Assembly (NCBI GenBank): GCA_031213475.1
Contig: JARUPZ010000025.1
Coordinates: 2,864,077 to 2,928,076, forward strand
Reading direction: 5' to 3'
Source of the DNA: Nereocystis luetkeana
Lineage: Eukaryota > Sar > Phaeophyceae > Laminariales > Laminariaceae
Length of the DNA: 64,000 bases
Each line of letters begins with the position of its first letter. Positions within the stretch are counted from its first letter, which is position 1. Under the pieces are notes generated by a model, which did not search any database, was not told the DNA's origin, and was given only the letters and a program-made list of their open reading frames with translations. The translations under genes were made by a program, and so were the position numbers. Shown here one piece after another: positions 1 to 11,364 of the stretch.

Positions 1-1483
1 TACGGCTGCTTCGTTGTCGCCACGCAACAACACGCAGTCCCCCATTGCGAACGGGCGTTCGTCACACGCAGAGACGAGAGGCAATGTAGAAACTACCATG
101 CCCAGCAGTTCGAGAGCTCTAGTTGATATTTCGTTCTCATCTGCAACGGACTTACATGATCTATAAATTCGAGTCCTCTCCCCTGCGTCAAGCTCGTATC
201 GCCAATCTACACCAATTTTAAGGGGGGGGGAAAGCTGAGAGCGGGTTTAGATGCGTCCGAATACAGAGTACGCCTAGGGGGGCGAAACGCAAATGATACA
301 TCGGAGCCGACAAAATTCCTCCGCGCGCGTCCAACCCTTCCTCAACGGACCACCGCCAAACGTCGAGGTCATCATAGAACTCGGGCCCCAGGGCGAGACG
401 GCGCCCGGGGTTTGCCATGCGGCAATCAAAATCAGCTCCGACGGCTATGCGCAGCGTATCAACCGAAGCCAGCAAGCGGTTAACGAAAAACCAACCCCGA
501 CGTACAGCAAAGAAAACATGCATGAGAAAGCCGACGAGTTGCGACACCTGCTTATCTGAAGCAGATGCACGAGACGCGGGCCAATCCGCGGGGATAGTTT
601 TCAGCTTGAGGGACTTATGGGCATTTATGGGACGGGAACGCGACCATAAGGGCCTCAGTACCAACGATACATCACACCACTTCGAGTTGCGTGTCCCAGT
701 TTGTAATTTTCTTGGCTGACAAGAGGGGTGGATCAGGATCACCACGTTTGCCCAACAAGCGAAATTATCCGACTCCAGCGACTGTACAGCACGCCATTGC
801 CACTCGACGAGAATACCATCGTCAACGTAGTACCTCACGAAATAAACGCTCCCGGTGTTGCCCCGTGAACTACAGTAGGAAATGGCCCAAAATCACAGGG
901 GATAGAAACGACCCAAACCCCCCGTGGCGGGGAGCCCCTTGCCGGGAAACGTCTGCGCCTTGAACCGTAGAGTGTGTGTGAGATTTTTCGAGCGCAGATA
1001 CCATTACCCCCCGAAACCCAGGGCTATTCCACCAACCAAACGGCGAGCGCAAATCCACAACAATGTGATCGCCCAAAACGTATCTAAGAACCCCGTGGCC
1101 TGCCGGATTAACCAAAACCTGCCGAAAAGCGTCTTTGACGTCCACGCGGCACAAGAGGACTCTCGCGCGACTACCGTGCGTCTGTCGCAAACACAACACC
1201 GGTTACAGCACATCACGAAGCACATGGCCGAGCTCGCACGATGGCGCGGAGTCAAAGCCAGTGTCACCGTGAACGCTGGTCCGACCTTCTCGCGCGCAAA
1301 CGTTACATCGTGAATAATCCTTAAAATAGGTTCGAGATCGACGCTCAGCGGTGAAAAGCGAGGACCCTTAACCTCGTCTGTATATGGGCAAATCAAACAC
1401 ACCCACCCGGCCGTGGACATCGCTTGGGCATATCGTTTGGTAGATAGCAACAGTATGCGTGGCGACGAACGGGTGATTACCAT
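1..1483 (-). pseudogene. Reverse transcriptase relic of a DIRS/Ngaro-like retroelement (cut by window edge)
   Basis: The minus strand encodes pieces of a reverse transcriptase spread over several frames. Reading 5' to 3' there is a conserved leader (around 1370-1250), a block with VDVKDAFRQVLV followed by GDHIVVDLRSPFGWWNSPGF (around 1150-1000), then the catalytic box RYYVDDGILVEW (around 838-800) and a thumb/RNase H-side region with GFLMHVFFAVRRGWFFVNRL (around 530-470). The YVDDGILVE style and the FGWxNSPGF block resemble DIRS/Ngaro-type reverse transcriptases of stramenopiles, but no tyrosine recombinase is visible, so the class is inferred. Frameshifts separate the blocks and the element runs off the left edge, so it is treated as non-functional. 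The gag-like part lies upstream on the same strand at 2330-3540. Confidence 0.6.
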
Positions 1484-1499
1484 ACGCGAGGTTTGCGGT

Positions 1500-2320
1500 C
1501 AACCCCCCCCCCCCCCCCCCGTGCGACGCCGACAGGCGCGCTCGCGGCTAGCACACTAAGCAACGAAGAAACACGGGGAAATTCCTTCATCTCCCTAAAC
1601 CAGTGCTGTGCGAGGGTAACGTCAATACGCGGAGAAAACAATGAGGAGCCGATGGGGGACAGGAAAAGGGGAACATTGCCTTGAAGCTGTCGCAAGAGTT
1701 AGGACCTGCGTCACGCGACCCGATCGAGGCTCGCTGAGCGTCGCTCAGACACTGTCTGCGCCACTACCTCCCTAGCGGCAAGCCACGCATCAACGTCATC
1801 TATTCGGAACGCACCCAAACTCACGTCGCCGACCACACCTTGCACTCACAGCGTGCCAACTGGGAAATACCTCGCACGCACGCCCACAGCCGTACCTTTC
1901 TCTGACGGGGAACCGCACCCGGTGTCGCAGCAGACGGATCTAGCCACACGTCGCCATCGCGAGCCAGATCTCCTAACGCACGCCTACGCAACCCTCTCCG
2001 CTCCTTCGCGGGTGGCCAGCCGAGTCCCAGCTCCGCCGCTGGCGACAGCCGCATCGCCGCTCCGCCATCGGCCCGCGTCGCCGCCACCGCCGCCGCCTGA
2101 GGTGTTGGCCCAACCAACAGGTAGCGCTCTCGTCTTCATCCCTAACCAGAGCTACTACCACCCCTGTCCTCCTCGCGAAAACCATTTTGGTGGAGCATCA
2201 GAGCCCGCCACCCACTAGCCTGCGTCGCCGCGCCACCTCGCATTCCCCCAGCTGCTGCAGCCGATCCACCGTCGAGGAGAGCTCCAGGAGAGAAGGAGTC
2301 GGCCGGTGTATTCGCATGCG
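1500..2320. other. GC-rich stretch with poly-C run, no gene recognised
   Basis: The segment links the gag-like and reverse transcriptase parts of the DIRS-like element. It begins with a run of about 18 C at 1503-1520 and is rich in CCG/CGC triplets around 2030-2100. Open frames exist on both strands but none has a recognisable motif. Confidence 0.4.
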
Positions 2321-2329
2321 CGAATTTTC

Positions 2330-3545
2330 AGTCGGACAACCAAGATTGGCCCGGGGCCGAAAACAGCCTGCGTGGCGCGGCGCTCTTCTTTCCGGTCGGA
2401 CCCATCGTGACGGGGGCGAGGCTTCGGCTCCGCTTGGATGCCTCATCCCGGCTCTCGCGTAGAACTGGGAGACCTTCGACGAGCCTCAGAACGTCGCCAG
2501 AGGACGAGCAAGAGGAGCATGCTCGACTGAACGTGGGGGCAGGCGGCTCGTCAGACACGGCGTTATATTGAGGGAAAATAGTCGACGGATGAACTTGCTG
2601 GGCGAACCTCATGAGGTTTTTCTTCCACAGGCGAAGGTCGCCGTTCACCATTTTGTTCATACCAGCCCGCGCCGCGGGACCCGATGCACAATTATGTTGC
2701 TTAGAGTGCGACGGCGAAGACCCTCAACCGTGGATGTGGAAGAGGCATCGACGGGGGCCAGCCGGTCCAGGCACGCGAGATCGTCGCCTACGTCAGCCGT
2801 GAGTCCAAGTGTAAGAACCACTATACGAGCCTGGCGCAAGAGGTCCAGGTGGTCAGCGACCATCACCAGGTTGTCGAGCAGGCGGTCGGCACGTGGCTCA
2901 TACGCGACCATCAAAGTCACTGACTGCACGATGCTGAGCCGCCACCACCGCCGCAACGTTGACGCTCTCACCCAAAAAAGACTGAATTTCCGCGGCCGAC
3001 TCGCCGAGGTTCGGGGGCAAGCGTCCCCGAAGCAACCAGTGTTTGGGAGACGAAACTTGCTTCCAAAGAGCCGTGTCCTTAGTTAGCGGTGATTTCTGGA
3101 CGTGGCGCTCCCTCGCGTGCCCGCTGTCCCGCACGGAAGGCTCATGGCCAGCAATGTCGTCCATAAACTGGCGAAGAAGTACCGCGACGTGGGCGGGTCT
3201 TGGATGCGCTAGCGTCCCGAAGGCCAGAAACCGACCGAAGCACGTTGTCTAGTGTTGACTAGGCGCGGTAGATCTTCGTATCTATGCACAACAACTCGGA
3301 GGCCACCTGATTCTGCCAAAGCAGCGCGTCAGTCGTCGGTACCATTTCCCCCGAGGCTGCCAGAGACAATGGAGGACCAGCCGCAGCAGTAGTAGCAGAT
3401 GCAGTAGCAGCAGCACCAGCAACGTTGGCCTGGCGAACCTCGGCCTTGGCTCGCCCAGCACGGAGGGCGTCGACCTGTGCTTGCACAGCAGTTTCAGCAA
3501 TATGAGCATTCGCCTCCACTAGTCTTTGCGCAGCAAACAAAATAC
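2330..3545 (-). pseudogene. Gag-like region of the same DIRS-like element
   Basis: Minus-strand open segments follow one another at 3540-3259 (Ala/Gln-rich, coiled-coil-like, with AHIAETAVQAQVDALRAGRA), 3164-2898 (starts MDDIAGHEPSVRDSGHARE), 2971-2657 and 2660-2328. They sit just upstream of the reverse transcriptase blocks in the orientation expected for a capsid-like protein, and neighbouring segments overlap in different frames, as in a decayed single reading frame. No zinc knuckle is seen. The assignment as Gag is by position and low-complexity helical character only. Confidence 0.4.
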
Positions 3546-3904
3546 AGCCTGTACCGCTCGCGCAGCAGTCGCTTCGTTGGTCTAGGCCTTCGGCGGCTTA
3601 CTCTCGTCGGGCACGCTGATTTTAAAACTTGTCTGCATCACACCTCGGACCGGTAGCTCTGGCTCTGCTTCACTACTATTTTACGTGTAGGTTGCGGCTA
3701 CGTACCAGACACGGTGTGTGTACCAAGAGCTACGATTCATGCTACCATGAATCACCGCATTCGCCTGATTGGCTGAACTTCAGACGTACGTACAAAACTC
3801 ACATTATCTCAATACTCTGGGTTCGTCTCCCCGAATTCGGTAAATATACCATTATCTCTATTTCCAGTACTTACTGCTGAAATGGGTTCAAACGGGAACT
3901 AAGT

Positions 3905-4818
3905 TACTGTATGATATGGAGGATGCCCCATTCACTCTAAAAGTGCGCATGCTAAAGACCGACGTGATGGAGACCCTGCTGTACGGGTGCGTGACGTGGA
4001 CTCTTCGTAGAGGAGCACTTCGCTGAGCTCAGAACGGCACACGTCGCTTTCTGCGATGATAGAGGCAGCACATTTCTGCTTTCTTTGTTTCTGACTGACG
4101 GGCCTCCTCGACCCAAAATTGTCGGAACGTCAATCAATCTTGTTTCGAGCAAGGACGTTTTTGTATACTTGGGCCATGGGATTTTTTCATCGGGAAGCTA
4201 TTTTGAGTTTTGCTGAGGTCATTTTTGTCGGATGAGATATATATGGATCTCCTCAGGTGGGGAGCCTCGGCAAATTTAAGGTCAACCTATACCGTAGACC
4301 GGCTCTCCTCTTACGGATCATTGGCTTCCCGCGCCGGCATCGCGCTGACCACCTCATCATGTCGTACGCCAAGACCCTCAAAAACGCGCAATGCGAGAGC
4401 GTTGAGACGACCATCCGCAAACGACGCCTCCTATTTGCGGGGGCCGTACAGCGGACGACCAATGAACGGCTGACCCGCCGGGATATGTTTGGGACGATGG
4501 CTGGTGGGGAGAACCCAGGACGAGGCCGACTGGAAAACAACTGGGCCCAATGCCTAGGAGACGACCTCAAAGTGTTTCAAGCCACCAAGGGGTCCAAGGG
4601 AAGCTCCCCCCTGCTGTTCGGAGTGGAGACGTTGTTATGGCCTAGGGCGTCTAAGAAGAGCGTGAAGTGGTACCGGGGGGTCGTACAAGCGGCGGACAAT
4701 TTCATGGCGAGGTGGCACAGGGGCGGTTCACGGAAGAGCCGGCTGCGTTACGCAGCAGAGGACGCCAACGGCGACAAGGGGAGGGGGGGGAGGGGGGAGG
4801 GGCAGCTGTACTGATACA
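3905..4818 (+). pseudogene. LINE family 2 fragment, C-terminal part of the ORF, split by a TIR element
   Basis: Two blocks of one LINE ORF flank an unrelated insertion. The first (3918-4043) reads APFTLKVRMLKTDVMETLLY then GCVTW, followed by a one-base frame slip before EHFAELRTAH. The second (from about 4308) resumes with LLLRIIGFPRRHRADHLIMS and continues through ESVETTIRKRRLLFAGAVQR to a G-rich end near 4800. The same order without interruption is present in the minus-strand copy at 34750-35813, which shows where the insertion lies. The segment corresponds to the region after the reverse transcriptase; the RT itself is missing (5' truncation). It differs clearly from LINE-1 at 5568-6353. 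Confidence 0.75.
4045..4305 (+). mobile_element. Family-B TIR element inserted in LINE-2
   Basis: The left end has a degenerate form of TTCTACGATAGAGGT (TTCTGCGATGATAGAGG) and the right end its complement (ACCTATACCGTAGACC). Internal landmarks shared with the other copies are TGACGGG, AATCAATCTTGTTTCGA, GGGCCATGGGAT and a GGAGCCTC box. It interrupts the LINE-2 frame between RTAH and LLLRIIG. It has no coding capacity. A target duplication is not clear. Confidence 0.7.
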
Positions 4819-4822
4819 GCTG
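4803..4822. repeat. Perfect 8-bp hairpin at the LINE-2 3' end
   Basis: CAGCTGTA, a four-base CTGA loop and TACAGCTG form a perfect stem immediately after the G-rich end of the LINE-2 frame. It could be a 3' end structure or chance. Confidence 0.4.
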
Positions 4823-5567
4823 TCGACGAATGCAGAAACGGAATGATAGATCGGGTGGCTAGGTATCGGTTTGACTAGCTCTTACAGACTTTTGCCAGTA
4901 TCTCCCTCTCTTTCGTGTTGCTTCGTCCGCGCAGCAGATACCTGCCCTTCCTGAGTAGGCATGCTTTCTGTCTAGCACATTTCTGAGGTCCTTGCGTGGT
5001 TTGTATTCTGCTTTGTTTTCCTTTTGTTTCATTTCAGATAGTTGTTTTTTTGTTTCATTGTCTTTTGGTACTTTTTTTTCCGGTCTTGCTTTTGTTGTTG
5101 TGTTCTCGTACCCGGTACGCTGACATTTCACTTGCTTGACACTGGAATGTGCGATTCATTTTTCTTTTTTGGTCTTCCTCTGTCTCACAGTCTGTCACCA
5201 CAGAAGAATCAGTATCTCTCTAGGATAGGGAAGCAGGACGGACACTGGGTGTCCTGATGAAGCTGGGTAGAAAGGACGATTTAATGTGAAGACACCAACA
5301 AGACGGCAACAACATTGTCGGAGGAAGGCAAATAAAAACAATAGAAACAATACCGGTACGGATTCGAAATTATTTTTACGGTTTTTTCATTTATATTCGC
5401 ATCATGAAGGATGAAGGGTCATGCAGAACACAAATGAAGACCGGCACGATGCGGTCCGAACGCAAATTAACTTTTATTTTACGTAAAAAAGTGACATGTT
5501 GGCGACTAAAAAATACTGTTGCTCGTAACTCGTCACACAGCAGTCCCGTTTTGTGGACAAACCTCTC
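4823..5567. other. Pyrimidine-rich and AT-rich spacer, nothing recognised
   Basis: There are T-rich tracts around 5040-5100 and 5155-5180, resembling LINE 3' UTR composition but without matching the LINE-1 3' UTR. Open frames are short and unconvincing. Confidence 0.4.
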
Positions 5568-6835
5568 ATATATTGGACGGGCAGAAGTGTCGAGGTAACG
5601 CGTCGACTCCAGAGGGCATGGGCATGCTTCGGACGGTATAAGATGGAAATTTATGACCGCCCGGGTGTGCGCCTACGCCTGAAGGTGCGAATGCTGAGAG
5701 CCGAGGTGATCGAAACGTTGCTCTACGGTTGCGTTACTTGGAGCCCGAGCAAGACTGATTACGGTAGGCTACGGGAGGTCCACCACAAGATGCTCCTCCG
5801 ATGCATCGGGTGGCGAAAACGAAAGCGCGAAGACCACATTCTATCCTATGCTAGCGCGCTTCTCAGGACAACATCTGAAAGCGTTGAGACGACGGTACGC
5901 AGACGTAGGCTCTTGTTTGCGGGCTTTGTGACACGAATGGGAGAGGAGCGTCTGCCGAGGAGGGTGATGTTTGGGGAGATGGTTGGGGGTAAGGGTTACT
6001 CCGGAGGACAGGAGTGGGACTGGATGAGGTACCTTGAGGAGGACCTCAAGGAGTTCGGCATCAAGCTCGAAGGGTGGCGCGAGACAGCACAGAAAGCCGG
6101 CAGATGGTTCCAACGGGTCGAGGAAGGGGCGGAGGCCTTCATGCGGAAATGGCATATAGATGAGAAGGAGGCATCGGCAGAACGGCATAGAATAGCTGCG
6201 ACCACGACCACAGCCGTTGACGCCAACGCGAGTGTGCAGAATGGCAGGGAAGAGGGGGGGGGCGAAAGGGGGACGAGGGGGAATGGCGGGGGGGGGGAGG
6301 GGAGGCGGTCTGCCCAACAGACTGAAGCCTGGTTATGGCCATCATCGTCATGATGCACTCCTTTCTTTGGGACCCAAGTAACTAGCATGGTGCCATCTGG
6401 GCAACTTTGCGTGTCTGTATGCTCCAGTGCCTGCCTTTGGTATTTTCTTTCCCCCCCGCCCGTGATTATCGCTTTTTTGTCCCTTCTTTGTTTTCATTTT
6501 TCTTTCATTCCCGTTTGTACCTCTTTGTGTCTTTGTTAGTATGGTCCGTTTTGCCTTGCCTTTTTTTCGCGTTTTGCTATCTGCGTCTGTTTTAGTTTTG
6601 TTTTTGTTTTTGTTTTTGTTTTGCTTAGCTTCATCTTCTTTTTTTAGGTTTTTGTCTTCTATTAATAGTCTCCTTTTTGCTTCCCTGGTGTCCGCAGTGG
6701 TGGAGTGCGTATGCCTGTTTTTTGTTTTTTTTTGCCTCTGTTTTTACTTGAGGTATTTCTTCCACTCCAGAGTTATTGGAGCCTGTCCTGCGACCACGGA
6801 CTGCATTGAATTGTGAGTTAATGTGAGAACAACAA
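5568..6835 (+). pseudogene. LINE family 1, copy A (5'-truncated)
   Basis: The frame 5568-6353 begins abruptly at WTGRSVEVTRRLQRAW, which in the longer copy B follows the reverse transcriptase, so the RT is missing. It continues with GRYKMEIYDRPGVRLRLKVR, a TLLYGCVTWSPSKTDY block, RRRRLLFAGFVTRMGEERLP and GGQEWDWMRYLEEDLKEFG, and ends at a stop at 6351-6353 after a G-rich stretch. This C-terminal half is nearly collinear with copy B at 15340-16120. The 3' UTR runs from 6354 through a conserved block (CACTCCAGAGTTATTGGAGC near 6759) to GAGTTAATGTGAG and a short AAC tail at 6825-6835. The encoded protein has no known enzymatic motif in this part. Confidence 0.8.
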
Positions 6836-6841
6836 CATATC

Positions 6842-7128
6842 ATTTTTTTTGTTTTTGTTTTTTTTTTGTTTTTTTTTGCGTTTTGCTATCTGCGTCTGTT
6901 TTAGTTTTGTTTTTGTTTTTTTTTTGCTTAGCTTCATCTTCTTTTTTTAGGTTTTTGTCTGCTATTAATAGCGTCCTTTTTGCTTCCCTGGTGTCAGCAG
7001 TGGTGGAGTGCGTATGCTTGTTATTTGTTTTTTTGCCTCTGTTTTTACTTGAGGCATTTCTTCCACTCCAGAGTTATTGGAGCCTGTCCTGCGACCACGG
7101 ACTGCATTGAATTGTGAGTTAATGTAAG

Positions 7129-7134
<6 letters not shown>
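6842..7134 (+). mobile_element. Second LINE-1 3' UTR fragment stacked on the first
   Basis: This repeats the last 290 bases of the preceding 3' UTR almost exactly (CGTTTTGCTATCTGCGTCTG at 6879 as at 6570) and again ends in GAGTTAATGTAAG followed by AAC units. It is either a severely 5'-truncated insertion into the tail of the first copy or a tandem duplication. Confidence 0.75.

Positions 7135-7191
<57 letters not shown>
7135..7191. repeat. (TA)n microsatellite at a LINE-1 3' end
   Basis: About 28 TA units follow directly on the AACAACAA tail of the LINE-1 fragment. Confidence 0.95.
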
Positions 7192-7193
<2 letters not shown>

Positions 7194-8077
7194 AGTAAGT
7201 TTTCTCCAAACGGGACTTCGGCTCTAAACGGGTTAGCTTTTATATTTTTTAGGCGAGCGGAGTACCTACTATCTGTCCGTGCCAGGTACCAGGTACCAAG
7301 GAAAGCAAATCAGCAAGGAAGGAGGAGAGAGAGAGAGGGGGAGGGGAGACAGCGAGTAACGGAGGGCCGGAGGCAGGGAGCCATAGAGGAAGGGAGAGAG
7401 GGAGGAAGGGTGGAAGAGACGGAACGAAGCGGGAAGCAGGGAAGAACGAAGGGAAATCTTCGCCAGCTTTGCTGCTGATGGCTCGTACGTATAACACAGC
7501 ATCTATCTCCAGAATTTCATACTATTTCACTTGAAAATTGAGTTGACTAGCATATTTTCCGCCGGCCTCGGACAAGCTCACGCCCCGTCACCCGGTAAAA
7601 ATGAAGGCACGTACCGTAGCGGGAAGGGGGTATGATAGAAGAGCCTGCTATGTGACCCCGGATCTGAGTTACGAGTGGGAAGGAGAGAGAGAAGAAGATG
7701 TGCGAAGATAATGAACAAATGTGAATGGGATGAGCAAAAAAAAAACAAACAAAAAAAAAAAAACAGCAGCAGTAGGGCTGTCGTCTGCGGTAGAGCTCTG
7801 GACCAGCACTGCGAAGGGCGCACGGCGGCATCCCCGCCTGCCTCTGTAGTTTACCAACATGCGAAGGCGATGTGCTCGTGGCGTTATTTCTTTTGTCGTT
7901 TGCCGTGTGTGTTCTTCTGACTACCACGGGTGTCCGAGTATTACGATTACTGCTCCTCCTGTGCTATTAATAGAGTAACTTTTAATAACTGCTGTGCTCA
8001 GCCCAGCTTCGTGAACGTACCTTTATTTTGGTATGTATTCGTACGACAACTGGTCGTTCTACAGCAGTACTGCTGTG
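7192..8077. other. Spacer with purine-rich tract, no gene recognised
   Basis: It has a GA-rich tract at 7316-7445, a double CCAGGTA motif at 7283, and a block at 7680-7750 (GAGAGAGAAG, then GCGAAGATAAT, GGGATGAGC and an A-run) that recurs at 33989-34050. Frames through these low-complexity stretches are not convincing genes. Confidence 0.5.
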
Positions 8078-8183
8078 TTACGGGGGGCCCTAGTTAATAG
8101 GACCTATGGTATACATAAAAACCTATATATTTAACCATTTTTTACGAACAATATTTGGCCCTATTAACTATGGTCCCCCGTAA
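8078..8183. mobile_element. MITE family A, copy 1 (106 bp)
   Basis: The ends are inverted: TTACGGGGGGCCCTAGTTAA at the left pairs with the complement of TTAACTATGGTCCCCCGTAA at the right, with few mismatches over about 27 bases. The interior is AT-rich and non-coding. The right flank is TA and the left flank TG, consistent with a decayed TA duplication. Copy 2 is at 16924-17028. Confidence 0.85.
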
Positions 8184-8346
8184 TAGTATTTATTCATAGT
8201 GTGTGTTGTTGGCTTCATGCACGGGCTGCGAGCTGCGAGTGGGTAAGTAAACCATACTCTCGTAGCTCGGCCTCGTGTACATCGGCAGCTCGGGTATAGC
8301 GCAAGCGCGCGGTCAGGAAAAACAATGCTCTCCAGCGTTACGTGAT

Positions 8347-8347
<1 letters not shown>

Positions 8348-8406
<59 letters not shown>
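8348..8406. repeat. (CTG)n trinucleotide array
   Basis: About 19 to 20 uninterrupted CTG/GCT units. Frames across it give homopolymeric Cys or Ala and are not evidence of a gene. Confidence 0.95.
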
Positions 8407-9080
8407 GGAAATGAGCACAAGGAAACTGCGGTCGAAGGTGTGTTCTTGACGAGTGCCAGGTACCGGTAGCGGTTTATCAGAAGAGCTCCTGCGTTTGGTT
8501 TTGATATCTGTGCATCGTAACTTCATTCACTGCTGTTTCAGGGCGTTTGGATGCTGCTCGACCCATCCCCGATCGGGATGCTGGAAGTCAACTCTGATTA
8601 CTCCACACACAGGGCACGCGAAGAGGTGTGGTTTGTACCATGACGATCGCCTCCGAAAGGCCTTCGACCTGATGAGCGCCGCGTGGGCGTCGCAGGTTCG
8701 AAAGAAATTTGTCCGTGGGTGACCATTGAGTGATTTTGATCGGGCAGATAAGTTTTATGCAGACAGACAGACAGCCAGACAGATAATCTGAATACAAAAA
8801 CCAGACACCACGAGTTTTCCACTTACTTGTTGAATTTGTGGTTAGCTCCACCGGACAACGCCGTGCCTATCGAAGGTATAAAAAAAAAAAAAAATGTGTG
8901 TTGTAAAATCGCAGAAAGCGATTATATTCCCCGTGACATGGGTTAATTCATCGGGTGCGGATCCTCGTCTATAAGCTTGTGTTTGTGCCAAAAAAAGGGC
9001 TGACACCTGCCTTTCACAATCCACCATCAGAACAGACTGTGAAACAGTAGCATATCTATCGTATAGGAACGTACATTTCA
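8407..9080. other. Spacer, nothing recognised
   Basis: It includes a short GACA-type tract at 8760-8785 and an A-run at 8880-8894. No domain or RNA is identified. Confidence 0.4.
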
Positions 9081-9174
9081 CGTTTGCGAATCTTATACGG
9101 TTAAGCGTAGCGATTTGGGAACATACCCGTTTGCGAATCTTATACGGTTTCGGGTAGCGTTTTGGGAACATACC
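9081..9174. repeat. 47-bp tandem duplication
   Basis: Two adjacent units at 9081-9127 and 9128-9174 share CGTTTGCGAATCTTATACGG and GGGAACATACCCG. They end just before the integrase relic. Confidence 0.85.
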
Positions 9175-9739
9175 CGTATACCGTCAACCACACCATGGCC
9201 CAAATGCTCTCCATGGGCAGCAGCGAGCGACATGACAGCTGGGACGAGCAGCTTCCGCACGTTGAATCCGCCTGCAACAACCCGGTCAACGCCTCCACTG
9301 GGCTGGCGCCTAACGAAGTCCACATAGGCCGCCTTACGCGTCTGACCCTTTCGATTTTGGACTCCCCTAACATTGGCGACCACCAGAGCCTGGACCGAGA
9401 TCACCTGGGCCTACTGCAACCTCGTCACCGAGCGCCAGCAACACGGCTACCGCTTCATCCGCGAACGCCAAGTCGTCACCGCTTCACGTCTGGCCCGCCG
9501 CAACAGCCCCATCATGGACGTCCTTCTCCTTTCACCCCCGTACACCGTGGGCGGCTGGGCATGGGTCTACAACTCCGCGGCCACTATTCGCCAGGGTGCC
9601 GAGAAAGACACCGACACCATCGTGATCAAGACCAAGCTTTCCCTCAACTGGATTAGGCCGTTCAAAATTCTCACCGTGGGCCCAGCGCCGGCCTCGGACG
9701 TCCCCGACAGCCGACCCCTCTGCGATAAATGTTAGATTA
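9175..9739 (+). pseudogene. Ty3/gypsy integrase C-terminal relic
   Basis: The first frame reads HTMAQMLSMGSSERHDSWDE then VNASTGLAPNEVHIGRL, the typical end of a gypsy integrase core (host-protein sampling motif TGLAPNEVHIGR). After about 9373 the frame changes and continues with YCNLVTERQQHGYRFIRERQ, a PPYTVGGWAWVYNSAATIRQ stretch and NWIRPFKILTVGPAP, the post-core region that leads to the GPF/Y module. No catalytic Asp or Glu residues are present, so this is a truncated and frameshifted fragment. It belongs to a different gypsy family from the element at 20.2-27.4 kb. Confidence 0.75.
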
Positions 9740-10837
9740 CTCCTATGCGGTAGTACGTATCTTAGATTGTATCAATACTGTGCAGCTGCACCTGCCTGGT
9801 AGTAGCGAGCAGTATATTGGGTTGCCTGACTGCTGTAGTCATTCGAGGACTCGTGTTAGGAATGGATACATTCTGTACGAGACAGTATCCTATTGTATCG
9901 ATGCTCTACAGCAGTGATATGACAAGCCATGATGTCGTACTCGTACGTCATACGTATATGCAACGTGTGCGTATTTTGTTCCACGACGAGACCTGCAAGT
10001 TACGGTTCGACGAATCAATAAGTAACGAAGTTACGGTTCGACGATCAAGTAGTTGTGCCGCTATGGCATTTGAATTGACAAGTTGATGGTATAGCGGAAG
10101 TTGCAGCGAGATAAGCTGACAGTCCAGTGGGACGAGAACGCGCGCGCAACCCCCCTTGCGATGCCACTCTCCATCACCCCCCTTCCTCTGAACTCTCACC
10201 AGTTCATCGTGATACAACACCAACAAGTCCCGAGAGCGACAATCAACAACTGAGATACCATCGTCTTACACATCTTCGTCATCAGTGCAGCCCAGGCTGC
10301 CTAACCGCAGCTTCGCGCGCTAGCCTCTAAAGACCGTCATCGGCCAGGCGTGTGAGATCAGTCCTCGTCATACGACTTGAGGACAGTCATCACCAGACGA
10401 CCTGAACATTAATAGGTTATGAGCCTCGACCACGCGCTAGCGCACTGCACTGGGGGAAGCACGGGACTGCGTCACAAGACCCTCCCCGTACCCTGCAACG
10501 AGCCACCCCTGTGGTGGCTGCTGGATTTGTCGGTGACCACATCTCCAGGAACCAACGCTTCGACCTTCCATCGTCAGCGATTCAAGTACTCGCTTCTTCT
10601 CCTTCACCTTGAGGAAACGAAGGTGGACTGATAAAACACGTGGTGAGCGAAGAGTACTGCTGCTTCAAGAGCTGCGGGTCGACACACACGTGAGTGAAGC
10701 GTGCCACTTGCTTGAAGAAGTGACTCGGCTTCGACGCCCACAAGGCTGGATAGCCTCAGATTCGTTTGTGATACGTAGTGATTCACGAAGAACGCTGACA
10801 CCAACTGCTGCACACCACGGGCGGCCGCATAAGATAG
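9740..10837. other. Region upstream of the copia element, possibly LTR or leader
   Basis: No gene is recognised. A 25-bp direct repeat (AAGTTACGGTTCGACGA) lies at 9996-10050. Because the copia element below has lost its 3' end, an LTR cannot be delimited by comparison. Confidence 0.35.
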
Positions 10838-11250
10838 AAAATACGTCACGCCACAGGCTGACGTATTGTGGAACGCTAAGGGTTGCCGCATATTAAGACA
10901 AAAGTACGCCACGCCACGGGCTGACGTATTTCGGAACGCCTTCGGTTGCCACATAAGACCAAGTACGCCACGCCACGGGCTAACGTATCATACGTCACGC
11001 CACAGGCTGACGTATTGTGGAACGCTAAGGGTTGCCGCATATTAACACAAAGTACGCCACGCCACAGGCTGACGTATTTCGGAACGCCTTAGGTTGCCAC
11101 ATAAGACCAAGTACGCCACGCCACGGGCTAACGTATTACGGAACGCTGCCGGTTGCCGCCTAAGAAAACGTACGCCACGCCACGCGCTGACGTATTGCGG
11201 AACGCGGCAGGTTGCCACATAAAAGACAAAGTACGCCACACAACGAGCGT
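10838..11250 (+). repeat. Leader tandem repeats before copia gag-pol (unit about 60-65 bp)
   Basis: Roughly seven imperfect units carry TACGCCACGCCACGGGCTGA, then CGTATT, GGAACGC and GGTTGCC(A/G)CATAAGA. They stop about 115 bases before the ATG at 11365 and so form the 5' leader of the element. Confidence 0.9.
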
Positions 11251-11364
11251 ACCGGTGGCCGGAATTAGACTGACGCAGCAAGCTGACGAACAGGAACTTT
11301 GAACCGAAAACCGAAAACACCAAGGTACTCCACGAACATTCAACTTCAACAACGAGAAGTAACC

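Noticed and set aside
8275..8526. Frames with poly-Cys or poly-Ala through the CTG array
   Set aside because: Pure microsatellite translation without conserved flanks or start context.
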